Origin: Gnetum montanum
Lineage: Eukaryota > Streptophyta > Gnetopsida > Gnetales > Gnetaceae
NCBI GenBank assembly: GCA_015680685.1
Contig: MNCI01027046.1
Coordinates: 1,562,995 to 1,626,994, forward strand
Length of the DNA: 64,000 nucleotides
Reading direction: 5' to 3'
Numbering within the stretch: position 1 is the stretch's first letter; the number at the start of each line of letters is the position of its first letter. Both the position numbers and the translations under genes were made by a program. This document shows, piece by piece, positions 1-11,469 of this stretch. The notes under the pieces were generated by a model. It had not been told where the DNA came from. It did not search any database and was given only the letters and a program-made list of their open reading frames with translations.

Positions 1-38
1 CTAAAACTGGGATCCCCAAATAAGGGAGAGCTGCCTCT

Positions 39-46
39 TATTTATA
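39..46 (-). promoter_or_regulatory. LTR TATA box
   Basis: TATAAATA on the minus strand, immediately downstream of the palindrome array and upstream of the conserved start of R. The same octamer stands in the same place in the related LTRs at 33,787 and 62,633. Confidence 0.75.
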
Positions 47-61
47 GACATGAGGGCTGAC

Positions 62-156
62 TGCGATATCGCGTACGCGATATCGTAGGGAAGGACGCGA
101 TATCGCGTACGCGATATCGCGGGGGATGCGATATCGCGTCGGACGCGATATCGCGG
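62..156. repeat. GATATCG palindrome array in U3
   Basis: Six GATATCG copies at 65, 79, 99, 113, 130 and 147. They are arranged as three pairs. The first two pairs are joined by CGTACG-type centres and form perfect palindromes at 64-85 (22 bp) and 96-121 (26 bp). The tract is very CpG-rich in an otherwise CpG-poor window and ends about 15 bp upstream of the minus-strand TATA box. A role as a promoter-proximal protein-binding array is inference. Confidence 0.9.
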
Positions 157-272
157 CCTTCCAAAAAGGCGTCTCATCAACTACCTAAAGAGCTAGTGGA
201 TAAATAAAGATAAATTTTGGAAGTATATATTTATATGATGTTGCAATAACATTTTTAACAAATTTAGATTGT

Positions 273-1130
273 ATGTTCCATTTTTGTTTTGTTACTATGT
301 GCTCAAATGTTCATGTCTCAAGGATGTGGGTAAAAGCCTATCGTGATATTCCACATGCTCAACAACACACAAAAAATGTTGTGGAGTCCTATCATGGATT
401 TCTAAAAGGGAAATTCTTGAGAGATTTAGAAATAGGAAATACCATCACATTGATTAGCTTATATGGACTTTGACAAAGGTACAACTATAATATTGGGACA
501 ATGCAAGATTAAAGTTGCAGGATATCTAGTAAATAGAAAGAATAGAGAAATCAATAAGAAGTCGTAGGAAAAGGCTATTGAAATCTATGATAATGATTGC
601 AAACAAATCCTACATAAAGAAGATGAATATCTTATGCGAAGTCAAAATTCTTTGGAATGGGATACTTGGTACAAGGTATCCAAGGTGTTTTCTTTCAATA
701 TTTTCTATGAGCGTAGATGGTCTAGCCTTGGTCATTTTTGCAAGCATTCAATGATAGTTTTGATATTAGTCAAAGGACATACTAGTGCATATAAGTTATT
801 TAGAGATGAGTATTTTTATTCAAGAATTCCTTTTGAGCTAAATTCATTTATGCCTCATGAATTTCCAAGCCATGAAGAGAAATCATAGTTAGGGATGACA
901 TCTAAGACATTTGGATCAACCACTAGAAAATCAAAGAGTAATGAGGTATAGAGCACTACAGCATCTTCCTATGAGCACAATAAAAAGGACATTTATAAAT
1001 TAGATGAGTAATTGAAAACATTTAAGGATAATGCAAATGCAAGTTGGACAGACAAAATACCAAAATTGAAAAAGACATTCACAAATTTTGCAAAGAATAT
1101 GTCCATAGATAGAGAGATTAATCTTGAAAC
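273..1130 (+). pseudogene. SWIM/MULE-type transposase-derived protein, relic
   Basis: Reading frames at 273-473 and 541-890 join after a frameshift near 470 with one stop between. The first carries VESYHGFLKGKFL, like the VESYH.FLK block of plant MULE-derived SWIM proteins. The second carries AGYLVNRK, then WDTWYKVSK, then GHFCKHSMIV, which matches the C-terminal half of a SWIM zinc finger (CxCx(n)CxH); the first CxC pair is gone. A lysine-rich tail continues to about 1130. No upstream catalytic domain is visible. It is probably a fragment of a Mutator-like element or a domesticated relative. The assignment rests on motif recognition only. Confidence 0.5.
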
Positions 1131-2319
1131 TTGAAAAATTTTTTAAGTAGATTTAGTCTAAATTTTTGTTTTTAGAAAATCAAAATGGTTTGGAAAGTAA
1201 CAAAAGATTGTCAAGTTGGGAGCCCTACTAAAAATCGACAACAAAACTTTTCTACTCAAAAGTGTTGTACAAAACTATTTATAGAAGGTAGAGACATCAT
1301 TTAGATCCAATAACTTGATTTTAAAATTCTAATTTATGATTTTTAAGTATAATAATGTAACACTTTTTATTTTTTATTTCTATATTGTAATGAAGATATC
1401 CAAGGTTACAATCGGAACTCATCTCCCTCACATTCAAATATGATGTAGTAGAATGCCTAGGTTGCACAAAGTAGAGAAGTTTATGATGTTGGCTACCTTT
1501 AAGCTTACTCGGAGTGCATAATTCTCTCTATGTTAGTAGGAAAGACAATTCCCCTGAGTTATGATTTGAAGCTAGTATTTATCTCTTAGATGCTATAAAT
1601 TTTTTCCCCAATCATGTTATCTCTTATGGTAGCCTTGTTGTGTTCTTTGGTTCTATGTTCTTGAACAATTGCACAGTAATTATAACAACCAAAAAAATTT
1701 CAAGAAGTTTTGATCTACTCTTGTGTCCCAATCTACACATATTTGGTTCAATTTAATGTAATTGAGAATTTTTGTGCCATATCAAATAACTATAATCTTG
1801 CAATGTCATGTGTCTTACATTTGCAAGCCGCATATGGCCATAATTAATTCCTCATTTATTGTGAGTTGCATGACGTTCACATTCAAAGACTAACTTCATG
1901 CGATTTGCATATTACCGCAACACATCTATTGTTAATGAATATTGTATAAGCCCTAGTTTAACAAGAAATAGAAACTTGGTCTTGACAAAGTAAGCCCTTG
2001 CCACTCGCATTTTATAAGCCCTTGCCGGTTCGCACTATATCATGCCATACACACCAGAAATTGAAAATTGTGAGTCACATAAATAACTACAACGTGCATT
2101 TTAGTATTTAAAACTACGAGGTGGATGTGATTTATAGTTGGTGGCATTGTGCAAAAATGTTAAGATAACATAGAGAGAATTATGATTTATAGTTGTTCTC
2201 TTATTTTTTATTAATTTATGTCATTGCCATTTACGTATTTATATTCCTCCTATAGAGCTTAAGTTTTTCTAGTTGAGGTTGTTCCAAGACTTTTAATTCG
2301 TTAAGTAGGAGTATTTTAA
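1131..2319. other. AT-rich DNA without recognisable gene
   Basis: No convincing coding frame, LTR end or primer-binding site. At 1790-2160 loose recurrences of TGCATGACGTTCACATTC-like words also appear around 5640-5700, which suggests an old dispersed repeat, but I cannot set its ends. Confidence 0.5.
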
Positions 2320-2690
2320 GATGACAAGTGGTATTAAGTACATTTAAAACATTAAAAAAGTTCAATGGAAATAACTACAATCTTTAGAAGCATGCATCAT
2401 TGGAATTAAGCCAAAGAACATGAAAATTGAAGACTAGAACCAATTAGATCATCTAGCTTTGAGAATAATACATAAAGGTGTATCTAATCTAGTGCTTATA
2501 GATTTACAAGATAAAAAGACTGCAAAGGGATTATGGGATGTTATGGGTAAGATATATCAATCTAGTTCTTACTTAAATAAATTACATCTTAAAAGTTAAA
2601 TATGTTATTAAAGATGTTTGAAAAACTGCTATTGCATCTCATCTTACTACTATTATGATACTTTAAAGTATGCAAGTGAAAGGCCAAAAA
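2320..2690 (+). pseudogene. Ty1/copia gag fragment (UBN2-like)
   Basis: Conceptual translation gives an EACI block, then NQLDHLALRII, then VSNLVLIDLQDKKTAKGLWD and SSSYLNKLHLK, the order of conserved blocks in copia gag polyproteins of the UBN2/DUF4219 type. Several stops interrupt it and no zinc knuckle, protease or reverse transcriptase follows, so this is an isolated gag remnant. It differs from the copia gag at 32,424. Confidence 0.6.
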
Positions 2691-3299
2691 AAAAAAAGGA
2701 ATTCATTTTTGTATCTTGCAGTGAGATCCATACTTAAAATTTACCAAAATAGCTATCTCATTAGGGAATTATCTTTGGTGTTAATGAAAACCTAATAACA
2801 AAAACCTTAGGTTGAGCAGGACGATTCTATGCCATGAAATCCTAAACAAAATACAGGAGAAAATAGATTTTATTAGAAATGCAAATATAACTTGAGTTTT
2901 GGATCCTAAACAAAAGATAGTAGAAGTAGAATTTTTTAGAAGTGAAAATATAACCTAAGTTTTCAACTTAGTTTGCAAATAATAAAATAGAAAGTTTTTA
3001 AAATAGAAAATTATGTCATTAATGCATTCAATAAAGTCTTACATCATGTTAAAAAGAAATTGATATGTATGAATGAGATGTTAATAGGTTAGTGAATGTT
3101 AAAAAAATTGTTATGAAACTAGTAGGTTATAGCATATTATACTGGAAGGATGGGAAGTTGCTAGTTTCTCTTAGAAAGTTGAGTTTGAGTGTATGCATAG
3201 TTATGCTTTTGTTCATTTACTAATTTTTTTATTAGCATTAAACATATGATAATGATACATAAGCACACATTTTGTTAGAGATGTATTGCTTATAACAAT

Positions 3300-3466
3300 G
3301 TCCAAGGATTTATTGTGTTCTTACTAAGTTACGTGTCAAAGGTTAAGGTAATGGCTAGGTTGATAAATTTGATATGATTCTTTTATATAAATAAGAATTT
3401 CCAAGAATATAGTGTGTTCTCACTAAAGTTATGCATCAAAGGGTTAAGGTAATGGCTAGGATGATT
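3300..3466. repeat. Imperfect tandem duplication, about 100-bp period
   Basis: Two diverged copies, about 3300-3364 and 3400-3464, each running from TCCAAG through TGTGTTCT.ACTAA and ending in GGTTAAGGTAATGGCTAGG. No coding role is apparent. Confidence 0.7.
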
Positions 3467-3537
3467 TTTAAGTTCTTAAATTTTTAATGCTATGTATTTT
3501 GTTGTCATAGAGAGGAAGTTCATAAGAAAATGTCCAA

Positions 3538-4960
3538 AGAAAGTCCAAAAAACTACAACGGCAAGAGCTAAGAGGGCAGACATAGGATCAATAGTAGCTT
3601 GACTCCCAAGCTATTGCATAAGATGCTCAAAGAGAGCAAGATGAATATTGTTGGGCTCAAGAGTGGCAAGCATGAGAGGAATGTCTCCGTTGAGAGGCTC
3701 AATTTAGATCAACATTGATACAATGTCCTAAGGAGTTCAGTGCATTGATGTAGCTGGTATGACCAAAGATGCATGCTAAGCTAATTCAACATCACCTTGG
3801 CTTCATCATGAGTGATGAGACTAATTATTGTGAAGAGGAGGCATGTTGCTTTTACGAGTCACATGTTCGAGGTGCAGCATCATATGTGATTGTTCGCATA
3901 GATGATTCTGGGTTTCCATTGACAGAGAAGATCCTAGGGGAGGCACTTGAAATGGCCATTGGTACAGGTAGGGAATTTTTCACTGCTATATCTTCAAATA
4001 AAAAAACATAGTTGCTCACCATCCTCAACTAGAGTTAGATGACACTAGTTGGCCTTAAAAGAACTTCACCTCTAAACGAAGAGTTCTTGTGAAGGCTATT
4101 CACAGCAATCTCGTTATTGTCACTCATCACACACATGTGATGTATTTTGCATTGATGGTCTTGCTTGATTTGGAGGAAGACTATTCACTAAATTACCCTC
4201 ACATTTTACTCAAGAGGATGCAAATCCTTATCAAGGATGCATAAAAAATTATAGTTCCTTTAGTCACATATACTTTGTTTAGGTGTTGGTAGATTCCACC
4301 TTTGAATCATGATGCAAAAGAGATGCAAGTGTTCAATGAGGACCAATTGCCTCATTTTGGGATGTGCATTTTATACTCAAGGAACCTCTAAGACTTGTTT
4401 TAATGATTTGGTATGGCTCCCTAATCCTCAAGTGCCACAATATGGTGGCAAGGCTAGATGGGCTGAGTACTATAGTGAAGGTGATCAACCTTGTGCTCTC
4501 TATGTTCATCCATAGTAGTAGTAGCAATTTGGAGATGGGGCTACCATTTTTCAATACTTGGAGGTAATGAAGGCTAGGATAACAACACACCTAGATGGTC
4601 TTTCTACAAGGATTGATGCATCTGAGTCTTAGGTGCATCAATGTTTTGGTTGCTTGGAGAGGGGACAGACTTGTCTTACCATCAACTTTGGAACAATATC
4701 TAAATGTACATTTCAATAGTTAAGGACATTGCATAGAGACATTGGTTCAGGGGAGCTAGTGGAGGACATTCCTAATCCTAAGTTGATTGGCATGGCCACA
4801 TCGGAGCCCACAATAGAGGTAGGACCATCAAATATGACTTAGATGGTAGATAACCCTATTGAGTAGGTTGATGACATAGTGATTGAGGATGATTTCATTG
4901 ACACTGGAGCTACATAAGTAATGGAGGAAGATACCCATGGGAAGGATGCTAAATAGAGTC
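3538..4960 (+). pseudogene. Decayed coding-like region, unrecognised
   Basis: Codon-like composition continues across several frames. Near 3590-3715 lie LKSGKHERNVSVERLNLDQ-type blocks; 3769-4011 holds an 80-codon open frame rich in acidic residues and Cys, with a HHLGFIMSDE stretch. 4309-4590 keeps overlapping open frames and 4600-4910 a further degenerate stretch. No catalytic motif is clear. It could be a non-LTR or host-derived transposon gene; I do not assign a function. Confidence 0.3.
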
Positions 4961-6491
4961 ATTATTGACTCTTTTTTTATTTTCTTGAAAACCATGTACA
5001 TTGTTATGGTTGTTGACATAATTGATAGTCTTTCTTGAGTTTTATCATGCTTTTTTGTCATTTGATGCATCATTTTTGTATACAGCAATATAATATTAGG
5101 TAATTAAAGTTGAATACTTTGACCATTTCTACATTGCATAATATTCATTTTTTCTATTGGAATCATTCTAAAGATGTCATAGATAATGAAGCTACTTTAT
5201 CATAACTAAGTAAAAGGTTGTTTATATTCCTCATTTCTAAAGTTGGAAGAACAATTTATAATCTAAGTTGATAATATGTGGTGTCTACATTTATTGAACA
5301 TTGACTTTGGACATACTATAAGAACCCATAGCTTGCATGACCTTGCTAGGTAGATTTCTTTAAAGTCATGTGGTACATGGTTTCTTACAACCAAATATGT
5401 GCAATAATGCGACATGCATGATACTCACACTATTTTATTTGACTGAGAAAGCATCAAAATCATGCAAATCACAACTAATCACATTATCAGAAATTTGTTT
5501 CTATTAGTAATTACAACTATATGCTTAGCATAGTTGGTTGCACTATAAACTATGACTCATTATTTGGAAATGTGAACATTGATACCATGTGTGTCACATC
5601 TACTTGCACTATCAAAATTGACTTGCTATTGTAGACTATAATATTATGCGAGATACATGACATCACAATATGTTTACATTCAAACACTCAACTCACCATT
5701 CTGCACCTCACATCACCTCACACTGGTAAAAATAGGTAACTGTTGCAAAATGTAATGACATGAAAATTGCATTTAATTAGCACCAAGACATTTCTTTGTG
5801 AGTTGCGAGACCTTGCATTGAAATAATTTAACACTGTGTGCATGGGAGTGGCACTAGTTTTGTAGTCCATCATATTTTTGTGACTCGTAGAACATCACAT
5901 CATTTATTTGGAAACTTGCAATGACATGTACATCACATTCTTCTAGTAGCTCTCGATTATTGTTTTGTTGCAAGCAGCAACCATTCGCACTAATTCATAG
6001 CTAAATGACATACGTAGTTTTAATGTACTATGAGAGATTGCTAATCACATGTACTCGCATGTTCTTCATTGATGATGGACTATGATACACATAGATTCAT
6101 GGTCGACCATCAAAGATTATATGATAGAGTACAAAATTGATTAACACTTTATAATTGAGCAACTTATAGAAAGGAGCCTATGAAACACATATTTTGTATA
6201 GATATTATGCAAACTTTTTTGTTTGATGGGAAGGATATTTTGAATACATATTGAAACTTAAATATTATAAATTCCATTTTTTAGATTTCAAAAAATAATA
6301 ATCACTATATTAAACAAAGAAACACCATATATATTTCCAATTGAAAACCCTGAAATAAATACATAATTGTCTCATGTATAAAACATTTGCCTTTCATTGA
6401 AGATGACAAGTTGACATTTATATCATTACATTTTATTTACATCAGAAACTAGAAAAGAATCATTCTCACTACAATCCTCACTTAGAAGATG
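4961..6491. other. AT-rich DNA without recognisable gene
   Basis: I see no coding frame with family motifs. About 55 bp at 5219-5275 (TATTCCTCATTTCTAAAGTTGG...) recur at about 19,590-19,640 in the same orientation. These could be remnants of flanking repeats of the Ulp1-bearing unit that lies between them, but similarity is lost outside the core. Confidence 0.4.
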
Positions 6492-7968
6492 CTACACATA
6501 TTTTTTTTTCCATGGTTGCTCAAGAACTAAACAACTAAGAATTTCCCATATCATGGTATTTTGATACATGGAAACAAACTCACTGCTAAAATTTATGTCT
6601 TTTTCAAATAGTAAATGGTGCATGTACATTATTGTATACATGTTGTATTCATATCCATTTTCTTAAGTAGGAATACCTTGCACAACCATTGTACTCCATT
6701 TTGAAGGTAACTTCTTTCACTTTCCCTTCATCTCAGTTGTACTATCACCCATTAAAGAATCACATTTTAATAAAATCTCAAAAAACCTTAACAATAACTT
6801 TTGAACAATAGCTACATGTTGAGAAGAAGGTAAGGAATCATGCACATACATTTTTTTGTAGATGTGTCTACAACCACAAGCATCCAATGCTTGCCAGTAT
6901 TGAATGGGATGCAAAATAATGGCTATCCTGATTCAAGAAATTCATCCTAGTAAATTTTTTGACCTCTTTAATAAAATCCTTCTATACCACGAACACATCA
7001 AACTCTTCTTCAATCAATGTATCACTTTCAACATTGATGACATCTCTTTTTGTGGGATTCTTTGCTTTCTATGTCAATAGGTTCTTTTGTCTTTGTTTCA
7101 TCTGACTTTCAAGGGACTTTGCAAATGCTTGAAACATAGTATTAAATACAAAATATTTTAATGAAGCTTGACAATCAACAATGGATTTCTGAAGTTGCTT
7201 AAGGTACATTATGTACACATTGATGACACCATCATCAAGCCACACAAGTTGGTATATCGACTTGAAAGACAATCTTTTGGCAACAAATGGAGGAAACGAT
7301 GACATAACAAGCACTTCATTATCTAAACTACCTATGACAAGCAACTACATCACTCTATCAATTTTCACACATAGTTGATCAATTAGGGTGATGAAGTCTC
7401 ATTGTCTAAACTATACCAGAAGGTTGATCAATGGCGTTGTTGAAGTCTACATCAACTACAAACGAACATTAATAATGTGGAAGTCAATAGACATAAATAA
7501 GTGATCCAAATAAGTCTACATACATGTTCCTTTATTCTGATGATGTTGTTCAGATACTTATTTGTTGTCTCTTTCAAATAAATCAAATAATCTTCTAGAA
7601 GCTTTAATTGTTAGCATATCAATCATTTTTGTTCAACACATGTACAATACAAAAACCATTAGAATTTTCAAAAGATATGAACAATGTATTAAAACTACAA
7701 GGTTTTATAACATGACACAGACCTTCAATAATACTAACCACATTGGCATTAATGTCTCTACTATCATAAATGTTGACTATAGCATCTTTTAAAGAGCTAA
7801 TTTCTTTATTGAGTGTGAAAATTTTGTTGGCCATTTTTTCATTTTGAGTAATCAACTTTTGAATACAACTATTTTCTTTAGCTACATGGATTTTTTCTTC
7901 TATGAAATGAGACCTATTTGATTTCAACTTCTTCACAACATTCCAAAGTGCCACACTATTTCGACAAT
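6492..7968 (-). pseudogene. Ulp1-like (C48) cysteine protease relic, 3' part
   Basis: The minus strand reads an N-terminal coiled-coil-like stretch (7960-7650), a degraded linker, then RLSFKSIYQLVWLDDGVINVYIMYLK (7270-7200), the WL.D.VIN.Y signature that opens Ulp1/SENP protease domains. Next come a decayed His block (HPIQYWQAL, near 6905), the Asp block VHDSLPSSQH (near 6840) and the Cys block QENGYEYNMYT (near 6645), where the family has DCG. The catalytic Cys codon position (6645-6647) now reads Tyr and the following Gly reads Asn. Frameshifts and stops also occur. The frame ends at 6492. The upstream part of the gene lies at 18,004-18,750, beyond RT-1. Such proteases act on SUMO or related modifiers and are often carried by plant MULE and CACTA elements; this copy is dead. 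Confidence 0.65.
7964..7968. repeat. RT-1 target-site duplication, left
   Basis: ACAAT directly before the TG of the 5' LTR, identical to 17,999-18,003 after the 3' LTR. Confidence 0.95.
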
Positions 7969-8898
7969 TGATGAGAGTGGTTACTCTAGTAGTTACTCTA
8001 ATTATTAGAGTGGTTACTCTAGTGATTTCTTTAGAAGTTATTCTAATTATTAGAGTGGTTACTCTAGTAGTTTCTTTAGTAGTTATTATAATTATTAGAG
8101 TGGTCACTCTAATTATTAGAGTAGTTGCTCCCAGGTCTATAAATACAGTGCCCAGGCGCACAATTGGGAAAAATTCTTTTAGCAATCAAGTAGCAAAACT
8201 CTTGTAGTCTATTTGAAAGTTAGAGTATTTTCCAAGTGCCCATAGCAGGAGGTCTAAGTGTGGATGAATCTTTATTTAAGCATTGATGTACCTAATCACA
8301 GCATTGTGTTGGTGATAAAGACAAGCTCTTTGATTCATCCTTGCAGCACTTGAGATTTTTTTTCTTATGTATTTCTTTTATTTTATTTTCTTATGCATTT
8401 ATTTTATTTTATGCACTTTACATTTATGTTATTAGCACAACAATTCATTTTGATCAATTAAGAAAATCGTTAAATTACACAACCATGATTGCTTCGAGCA
8501 TGTGTGTAATGCTTGGTAACCCAACAACAATTAGTGTTTGGTAATCCCAGCAGCGTTGCACTGGTTCAAGATGTGTACGAAAAGTGGGAATGGATGCTGG
8601 TGTTAGGATTAGTTAGAACTTAGTTAATGAGTAGTTAATTTAAATTAGTCACTTAGTTATCTCTCTCCTTCCCTACTAGCGCAGGACATAAAAACATAAA
8701 AGCTATAAAAATCATATGCCTCAAGCTTACTTAACAATACAATCATGGCATACAAGTAAACTTGGGAAGACAATGATCAACCAACCTATCCTTGTTCCAC
8801 AAGCACACATAAGCACTTAGTCCTTGGAATTCGACCAGATCATGCGTGAAATGCTCTTATTCATATGGTTGAGTGTAGGGGTACCTCGCTGCTCATCA
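7969..8898 (+). repeat. RT-1 5' LTR
   Basis: 930 bp, TGATGAGAGT...CTCATCA. U3 holds about two 45-bp repeats, each containing the hairpin ACTCTAA-TTA-TTAGAGT, then a TATA box at 8138. R/U5 ends with the GTGTAGGGGTACCTCG.(N)CTCATCA terminus shared by other gypsy LTRs here. It differs from the 3' LTR in repeat number and in keeping the TATA region. Confidence 0.95.
8138..8145 (+). promoter_or_regulatory. RT-1 TATA box
   Basis: TATAAATA in CCAGGTCTATAAATACAG, downstream of the hairpin repeats. The homologous segment is deleted from the 3' LTR. Confidence 0.8.
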
Positions 8899-8899
8899 T

Positions 8900-8917
8900 T
8901 GGCACTGTTGCCAGGGA
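8900..8917 (+). promoter_or_regulatory. RT-1 primer-binding site (tRNA-Asp-like)
   Basis: TGGCACTGTTGCCAGGGA starts one base after the LTR. It matches 15 of 18 positions of the complement of the plant tRNA-Asp 3' end (TGGCGCCGTTGCCGGGGA). Confidence 0.85.
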
Positions 8918-9034
8918 CTTACTTGTTTGTGCGCTAACTAGAAAATAGGAAATCATTCACGTCGTTGGAACAAACCCTTAGGGTTGGTTGAGAAAATAAT
9001 AAACAAGAATACATTGCACACTGAATAGAAAAGT

Positions 9035-11345
9035 ATGTCTCCTTCTTCATACAAAAGCACCTCATTGCCCAGGTCTAAAACAGGAAACAGTTGGCAGCGT
9101 AATACACATGATATTGATCCACTAGTCCCTCAACAAATTTGAGTGGTATATATTCATCCTGATGAGTATATACCATACTTCACCTTTATCCTCCATCAAG
9201 ACAAACAACTACATTGGCGAGACTTAGAAGATAACATAGTGTTACCTCTTGATCATTTAGTCCTAAGCATGCTTATTCCTGCTCTCACACGAATTGGCAT
9301 GTTGCACTTACATGCAGAATACGCTGTGCAAGACCATGAATCAAGAGAATACCATTCCACTGAGGCACAACATCAAAGGGACTTGCAATAGGAGGGACAT
9401 CATAAGTCTTTGAAGGGTAAGTGGTCCCAGGATGCCCCACATGTCTTAAGTGAAAATGAGGGTGGTGAACCTACCTCAAGCAATCGCCCACACAACGATG
9501 TTTCTCCCCTTGACTTTGGCTAAGGGGTTGTGTATCAGAACCTTCATTCCGCTATTCATAACCTAGGTTCTAATACCCACGAGCACAAAGGGTCCAAAAA
9601 AGGAACACAAACTCATGATAAAGGTGGACATTCTGATCACAATCACGATCAGGGCTGAGATTGTAGAAGAGAAGGTAGCAGACATAGTCATGGTGATGGT
9701 TATCCTTCTTCTTCACCTTCATCATCTCCTTCACCCTCTTCTTCAATATTCAGACATGGTCATAAAGAAAATGACCATGGGGATAAAGGTAGGAAAAGTG
9801 AAAGTCATAGACGAAACAGCCAAGAAAGGGGACGAGGGCACTCTAGAGAGTCACGACAGAGAAGAAGGGAGAGTAAGGAACAACGTAGTCATCATAGACG
9901 CCATGGATGAGATGATCACAATGAACCCCTCCTTGCTACTTGAAGTATGTTGGACATAACTAAGGCTGTTAGAATTCCAAGAAGGCATCAGAAAGATAGT
10001 AGGATCAAGAGGTTAGATATAAACAACATTCCACGATTTGAAGGGGGATACAACGTTGATTCTCATAATCATTTACAAGCATTCCATAATGTGTGTGCCT
10101 TACAAAACATAGAGAATGAATTGCAAAAACTTAAGTTGTTCCCACAGACATTAGTTAAAGAAGTGGAAAGTTGGTACTAATCTTTAGAACTAGAATCCAT
10201 TCATAGGTGGAGTACTATGTTAGAACTATTTAATGACAAGTACCAAATGTACTCCTGAGTGTCTAACTTGCGAAAGCAAATCCAAGGCTAGAAACAAGGA
10301 TGACATGAACCCTTGTATGCTACCATGGGCCAATACTATGCACTGTTACATCGTTGTCCTAGCCATGGTTATTTGCAAAGGGATCAACTGCGCCATCTCA
10401 TGGATGGGCTTAGGCATGAAATGAGAAGAACCCTTGGGACTTATGCCCAAGGAAGACTATTCGAGCTTAGGTTCCATCAAATTTAAAGACTATTGGAGCA
10501 AGTTGCTAAGGAAGAAGGTGAGCTATGGAAGAGAGAAAGTGCAAAATAGTATAACTAAGATCCTTCCCTTTGGAAGAGGGGAGTAATATTTTGTGAGGAT
10601 GAAAAAGAGTCACCACTCAAAGAGATGGTGAATAGGAAAACTTTTCCTATCCAAAAGATGACATCAGAAATTTCAGCAAAGGTAGATCAAATGTGGGATT
10701 CCATAGACAATAGATTTCAAACTATTCTTAAAATAGTAGAGGAGTCTAGAAAGCAAGGTAGTGAGAAAATAAAAAAGAAAGAGGCTAAACATGCATGTAG
10801 CAAGGGTAAGGGCAAAGTTGCCATCATTGAAGAGGTTGTGGATTCGGATATAGACAATGATAGTGGATGTGAGATATGTCAATATGACCATCCTAAGGGA
10901 TTTTGCCCTATAATCTCACATCTACAGGAGTCTAGGGTGTATGCACTCAACCCACGATTAAACAAAAGGCAAACACCCCAAAGGTTACCTTATGTTCAAG
11001 GTAACCCAAGGTAGTTTCATCAACCCTTAACATATTATCCCAATGGAACTCCACCACAACCGATTGAGCAATATCAATAGTGGAAGCATTCACAATCATG
11101 GGGAATGCCACCACCAAGGCAATAGTATCCTTACTGGCAACCTAACCCATATGGATATTACATGCAGCAACCAATCTCCCCACGTGACTCTACTAGTCAC
11201 GTCACTTCTCAACCTCACTACCAAGCCTGCAAGTATTATGGGACTCGCTCTTCTAAAGGTGATATTTTGCAAGCATATCATCCTTCTCATTTGGCCACAT
11301 CTCTTCCACCAATAGCTCCACTACCACTTGCTCCTACGATGTAAG
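9035..11345 (+). pseudogene. RT-1 gag, broken
   Basis: I start it at ATG 9035 because the frame runs through TGA 9140-9142 into the conserved HPDE...FT...HQD block shared with RT-2 (about 40,355). The capsid core (9947-10,560) has FEGGYN, SWY.SLE, then FNDKYQMYS, LRKQI and LLHRCPSHGY, as in Retrotrans_gag domains. A zinc knuckle at about 10,880-10,920 reads CEICQYDHPKGFC, spacing CX2CX3HX4C, one residue shorter than the usual CX2CX4HX4C. A Pro/Gln-rich tail follows. Stops at 11,012 and 11,078 are TAG where RT-2 has TAG too. It would make the virus-like particle coat and package RNA; this copy cannot. Confidence 0.85.
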
Positions 11346-11469
11346 GTGAAATCCCTACCCAACCACAGCAACGTAATGCCACGAGGGCTGTTAACTCTCA
11401 ACCTACTATTGGTTTCAATTACCACATGAAGAAAAGATATTTCTTAGAACCAACAATCCAACCAAGCCC

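Larger units (their letters stand above)
1..179 (-). repeat. LTR fragment (U3 and start of R), family A
   Basis: Minus-strand LTR cut by the window edge. Read on the minus strand it begins TGATGAGACG at 179, runs through a CpG-rich palindrome array, reaches a TATA box (39-46) and continues into CTATAAATAAGAGGCAGCTC, which recurs in the LTR at 61,909-62,677 and, more diverged, in the solo LTR at 33,688-34,709. The 5-bp flank ACTAC (180-184) is the expected target duplication, but its partner lies outside the window. Confidence 0.8.

Noticed and set aside
4333-4590. Overlapping open frames on both strands at 4309-4590
   Set aside because: Short, mutually overlapping and without family motifs; kept only as part of the unplaced region.
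7968-8207. Open frames of 79 and 188 codons over the RT-1 5' LTR, and 77 codons over the 3' LTR
   Set aside because: They translate the 45-bp U3 repeats (45 is divisible by three) into 15-residue repeats on both strands. Composition explains them.
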